Source: JACJYE01 sp964432875 (GTDB taxonomy: Bacteria > Bacteroidota > Bacteroidia > Chitinophagales > Saprospiraceae). From it: a stretch of 64,000 bases of DNA. The DNA is taken from contig CAYSPJ010000008.1 of assembly GCA_964432875.1 (NCBI GenBank), positions 1-64,000 on the forward strand. Direction: 5' to 3'. The notes beneath the pieces were generated by a model. That model had not been told where the DNA came from and did no database searches. It saw only the letters and a list, made by a program, of their open reading frames with translations. Positions 60,662 through 64,000 of this stretch are shown piece after piece. A program made the translations under genes and the position numbers. Each line of letters begins with the position of its first letter. Positions within the stretch are counted from its first letter, which is position 1.

Positions 60662-63055
60662 ATGAGCAGACGAATCAAAAAAGCAGCCGTGCTGGGCTCT
60701 GGCGTGATGGGCGCTGGCATTGCCTGCCACCTGGCTAATATCGGCTTGGAAGTACTGATGCTGGACATCCTGCCCCCCAATTTGCCCGAAGCAGAAAAAA
60801 GCAGGCCCGCCGCCCGCAACCGCATCGCAAATGAAGCCTTGCAAAACGCCCTCAAATCCCGCCCGGCTGCTCTTTACGATACAGGTTTCGCCACTCGCAT
60901 CACTACCGGCAATTTCGAGGATGATTTCAATAAAATCGCCGACTGTGACTGGATTATCGAGGTTGTTATTGAACGCCTGGATATTAAAAAACAAATTTTT
61001 GAAAAAGTCGATCAATTCCGCAAGCCGGGTTCGTTGGTCTCTTCCAATACTTCCGGCATCCCGATAAGCCTGATGGCGGAAGGGCGCAGCGAGGACTTTC
61101 GCCGCCACTTTTGCGGCACTCACTTTTTCAACCCACCCCGCTACATGCGCCTGCTGGAGATTATCCCCGGGCCGGATACCAGCCCCGAAGCCGTTGGCTT
61201 CCTGATGCACTATGGCGACCTCCACCTGGGGAAGCAAACGGTATTGTGTAAAGATACGCCGGCCTTCATCGCCAACCGCGTGGGGGTTTACGCTATTATG
61301 AAGGTGTACCAGCTCGCCACCGAACTGAAACTACCCATCGAGGCGGTAGACCGCCTGACTGGTGCCGCCATCGGCCGCCCCAAGACCGGCACTTTCCGCC
61401 TGGGCGACCTGGTCGGCCACGATACGGCAGCTAAGGTCATCAAAGGCCTGCAAGAAAATTGCCCGGACGACGAGCAAGTCGCCCGCTTCGAGCTCCCCCC
61501 TTACTTCCAATTCCTGCTCGACAACAACTTCCTGGGCAACAAAAGCGGCCAGGGTTTTTACAAAAAAACCAAGGAGCGCGATGAAAATGGCAAAAACATT
61601 ATCTATGCCCTCAACCTCGAGACTTTGGAATACGAGCCGCCGCAAAAAACTGATTTGCCCAGCTTGAAAACGGCCAAACAGATCGATAATCTTCCGAAAC
61701 GCATCAAAGCCCTGTTCAACAGCGAAGACCGCGGTGGAAAGCTAATCCGCAAATCCTTGCTGGGCTTGTTTGCCTATGCCTCCAATCGCATACCTGAGAT
61801 TTCGGACAACCTCTATAGCATCGACGAAGCAATGCGCGGCGGTTATGCCTGGGAGCTCGGCCCCTTTGAGTACTGGGATGTCATCGGGCTAAAAAAGGGC
61901 CTGCTCCTGGCAGAAGAAAGCGGGCAGCCGGTAGCTGGCTGGGTCAAGGAAATGGTTGAGGCCGGGCATGAAGCGTTTTACAAGCACGAAGGCGGCCAGC
62001 TCAAGTACTACGACCTTGAAGCTAAAGATTATCTAATCGTGCCGGATGCAGAGGAGTTTATCATCCTCAACAACTACCGCGACCAGAAACCAGTCTATTC
62101 CAACAGCGAAACCACCTTGCACGATATCGGCGAAGGGGTGCTCTGCCTGGAATTTACCAGCCCCCACAATGCCATCGGCGAGGGCGTGCTGCGCGGCATC
62201 AACGATGCCATCCAGATTGCCGAAGAGAACGGCTGGAAAGGCCTGGTTATCGGCAATAATGCTGCTAACTTTTCGGTGGGTGCCAACCTCATGATGATTG
62301 CCATGATGGCTTACCAGCAGGAGTTTGATGAACTGAACCTGGCCATCAACCTCTTCCAACAGACCACCATGCGCTGTCGCTATTCAGCTATACCAGTGGT
62401 AGCAGCCACCCAAGGCTACGTCTTTGGTGGCGGTTGCGAAACGGCTATGCACTGCGATGCCGCGGTGAGCGCTGCCGAGTCTTACATCGGATTGGTTGAG
62501 GTGGGGGTGGGGCTCATCCCTGGCGGGGGCGGCACCAAGGAATTTGCCCTACGGGCCTCCGACCGCTTCTTCCCAGGTGATGTGCAAATACCTACCCTGA
62601 TCGAACAATTCAAAACCATCGCCCTGGCCAAGGTGTCCACTTCTGCCTACGAGGCATTTCATCACGGCTACCTCCTCCCCCACCGCGACAGCGTGGTGCT
62701 CAACCGCGACCGCGCCATCGCCGAAGCGAAAGCCAAGGTGCTGGAGCTGGCTCGCAATTATACTCAGCCCCTGCCCCGCACGGATATAACCGTGCTCGGA
62801 CGCCAGGGCCTGGCCGCGCTCTACACTGCCGCTAATGAACTGCGCCTGGGCAACTACGCCTCGGAGCACGACATTAAAATCGCGCATAAAATCGCCTACG
62901 TCCTCTGCGGCGGTGACCTGACTGGCACCCCACAGGTCAGCGAGCAATACTTGCTGGATGTGGAGCGTGAGGCTTTTCTCAGCCTTTGCGGCGAACAAAA
63001 AACGCTGGAGCGCATCCAGCACATGTTGCAGACTAACCGGCCGTTGAGGAATTAA
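60662..63055 (+). CDS. fadN: 3-Hydroxyacyl-CoA dehydrogenase / enoyl-CoA hydratase (FadN type)
   Basis: Bifunctional beta-oxidation enzyme with the dehydrogenase domain first, as in Bacillus FadN. 797 residues. The NAD motif is VLGSGVMGAGIACHLA (Gly12-Gly19). FCGTHFFNPPRYMRLLEII carries the catalytic His, and DTPAFIANRVG follows. The hydratase part (about 475-690) has FSVGANLMM (oxyanion), FGGGCETAMHCDAAVS and GLVEVGVGLIPGGGGTKEF, with both catalytic Glu positions present. The thiolase gene follows after 117 bases and no terminator, giving a two-gene operon for the last three steps of the cycle. Confidence 0.94.
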   Translation: MSRRIKKAAVLGSGVMGAGIACHLANIGLEVLMLDILPPNLPEAEKSRPAARNRIANEALQNALKSRPAALYDTGFATRITTGNFEDDFNKIADCDWIIEVVIERLDIKKQIFEKVDQFRKPGSLVSSNTSGIPISLMAEGRSEDFRRHFCGTHFFNPPRYMRLLEIIPGPDTSPEAVGFLMHYGDLHLGKQTVLCKDTPAFIANRVGVYAIMKVYQLATELKLPIEAVDRLTGAAIGRPKTGTFRLGDLVGHDTAAKVIKGLQENCPDDEQVARFELPPYFQFLLDNNFLGNKSGQGFYKKTKERDENGKNIIYALNLETLEYEPPQKTDLPSLKTAKQIDNLPKRIKALFNSEDRGGKLIRKSLLGLFAYASNRIPEISDNLYSIDEAMRGGYAWELGPFEYWDVIGLKKGLLLAEESGQPVAGWVKEMVEAGHEAFYKHEGGQLKYYDLEAKDYLIVPDAEEFIILNNYRDQKPVYSNSETTLHDIGEGVLCLEFTSPHNAIGEGVLRGINDAIQIAEENGWKGLVIGNNAANFSVGANLMMIAMMAYQQEFDELNLAINLFQQTTMRCRYSAIPVVAATQGYVFGGGCETAMHCDAAVSAAESYIGLVEVGVGLIPGGGGTKEFALRASDRFFPGDVQIPTLIEQFKTIALAKVSTSAYEAFHHGYLLPHRDSVVLNRDRAIAEAKAKVLELARNYTQPLPRTDITVLGRQGLAALYTAANELRLGNYASEHDIKIAHKIAYVLCGGDLTGTPQVSEQYLLDVEREAFLSLCGEQKTLERIQHMLQTNRPLRN

Positions 63056-63172
63056 GTGCCGATTATTGGAATTAAGCGAAGCTCTGGCTTGAAAGCAGGC
63101 CCTAAACTGTGCCGCTCAAAGCATGTAATCCGCAGCTTCATTAACACATAACGCTAACACAAGAAAAAGCAC

Positions 63173-64000
63173 ATGGAAGCATATATCGTAAAGGCCTACC
63201 GCTCGGCCATTGGCAAAGCCAACAAAGGCGGGTTTCGCAATTACCGTTCCGACGACCTGGCGGTAGATGTCATTCAATACCTGCTCCAGCATACGCCAGA
63301 GCTCGACCCCAAGCTCGTAGATGATGTCATCGTGGGCTGCGCCAACCCGGAAGGGGAACAAGGCCTACAAATTGGGCGACAGATTTCAATGCGCGCCCTG
63401 GGCAAGGAAGTGCCTGGCATGACCGTCAACCGCTACTGCGCCTCCGGATTGGAGACGATATCCATTGCCGTGGCTAAAATACGCGCGGGCATGGGCCAGA
63501 TTTACGTCGCCGGGGGGGCAGAAAACATGAGTATGATCCCCATGACCGGCTACAAGCTGGCACCGAGCTACAAAGTAGCTTCATCAACCCCCGATTATCT
63601 GGCCAGTATGGGCCTGACTGCTGAAGCGGTGGCTAAAAAGTATGGCATCAGCCGGGAGGCTTCCGATGAGTTTGCCTTTCAGTCACACCTCAAGGCGGGC
63701 CGCGCTATCGACGAAGGCAAGTTCAAAGAAGAAATCGTACCAGTAAAGGTCACCGAAGTTTTCGTCAAAGATGGCAAGCGAGCCGAGGCTTCATTTATGA
63801 TAGATACGGATGAAGGGGTGCGGCGCGATACCACCACAGCAGCGCTGGCTAAACTACGGCCGGCCTTCGCTAATGGCGGCATAGTCACTGCTGGAAATTC
63901 CTCTCAGACCTCGGACGGCGCCGCTTTCACCTTGGTGATGAGCGAGGAGATGGTCAAGCAATTGGGCCTTACGCCAATCGCCCGTTTGGCGGCATGCTCC
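63173..64000 (+). CDS. fadA: Acetyl-CoA acyltransferase (thiolase), cut by the window end
   Basis: 276 codons are present and the gene runs off the window. It thiolytically cleaves 3-ketoacyl-CoA to acetyl-CoA and a shortened acyl-CoA, the last step of beta-oxidation. The nucleophilic Cys89 is in NRYCASGLE, and AGGAENMSMIPM, GLTAEAVAKKY, RRDTTTAALAKLRPAF and TAGNSSQTSDGAAF are typical thiolase motifs. The C-terminal His and second Cys are beyond the window. The ATG at 63173 starts directly at the fold. Confidence 0.95.
   Translation, partial: MEAYIVKAYRSAIGKANKGGFRNYRSDDLAVDVIQYLLQHTPELDPKLVDDVIVGCANPEGEQGLQIGRQISMRALGKEVPGMTVNRYCASGLETISIAVAKIRAGMGQIYVAGGAENMSMIPMTGYKLAPSYKVASSTPDYLASMGLTAEAVAKKYGISREASDEFAFQSHLKAGRAIDEGKFKEEIVPVKVTEVFVKDGKRAEASFMIDTDEGVRRDTTTAALAKLRPAFANGGIVTAGNSSQTSDGAAFTLVMSEEMVKQLGLTPIARLAACS

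Overview
The window looks like a chromosome segment of a Bacteroidota bacterium, most likely of the Saprospiria (Lewinella/Haliscomenobacter-like). The grounds are: many Bacteroidota-type -7 promoter boxes (TAnnTTTG, often TATCTTTG) upstream of genes; a type IX secretion (T9SS) C-terminal sorting domain; DUF4199, DUF4249 and GSCFA families; a TonB receptor with an STN domain; the Bacteroidota type of YebC; and few clear Shine-Dalgarno sequences. Most of the window is housekeeping. I see no transposase, phage module or CRISPR array. One run of exactly 100 N (35714-35813) is an assembly gap inside a gene.

Layout. 1-8.6 kb (+): a small membrane protein, folD, a DinB-fold protein, prmA, a 1,516-residue exported protein of unknown function and a GSCFA protein. 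8.7-14.6 kb (+): a large polytopic membrane protein, a dihydroorotase homologue that has lost its metal ligands, two DUF4199 proteins and a dolichol-phosphate-mannose-synthase-like glycosyltransferase. 14.6-20.9 kb: an M28 peptidase (-), then an STN TonB-dependent receptor, a DUF4249 lipoprotein and a Crp/Fnr regulator (+). 21.2-26.3 kb (+): an amidohydrolase fused to a beta-propeller, a coiled-coil membrane protein and a small outer-membrane-like protein. 26.3-34.6 kb: a small exported protein (-), tRNA-His, rarA (-), an unknown protein, an SDR (-), yebC, an S9 peptidase and an IMPACT protein (+), and a DUF434 protein (-). 34.7-35.2 kb holds three related small units on the minus strand, each ending in its own intrinsic terminator. 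35.4-51.0 kb: a T9SS cargo protein with a dockerin-like segment (-), a helical unknown (+), ppdK, dapB and mutS (-), a sodium:solute symporter and a ferredoxin (+), and a class II ribonucleotide reductase (-). 51.3-64 kb: a LuxR-type response regulator, a LysM protein and a saccharopine-dehydrogenase-like enzyme (+), ThiF-rhodanese, a kinase-like unknown and the exbB-exbD-exbD-tonB operon (-), then a fatty-acid beta-oxidation pair (FadN-like enzyme and a thiolase cut by the window end).

Functional links. The exbB/exbD/tonB operon would energise receptors such as the one at 16.3 kb. The fadN-thiolase pair starts beside a perfect palindrome placed at the predicted transcription start, as expected of a repressor-controlled beta-oxidation operon. 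The most unusual items are the tandem small units at 34.7-35.2 kb, a predicted transcript of about 56 nt at 56.4 kb with a textbook promoter and terminator but no ORF, the metal-site-less dihydroorotase, and the divergent kinase-like protein.
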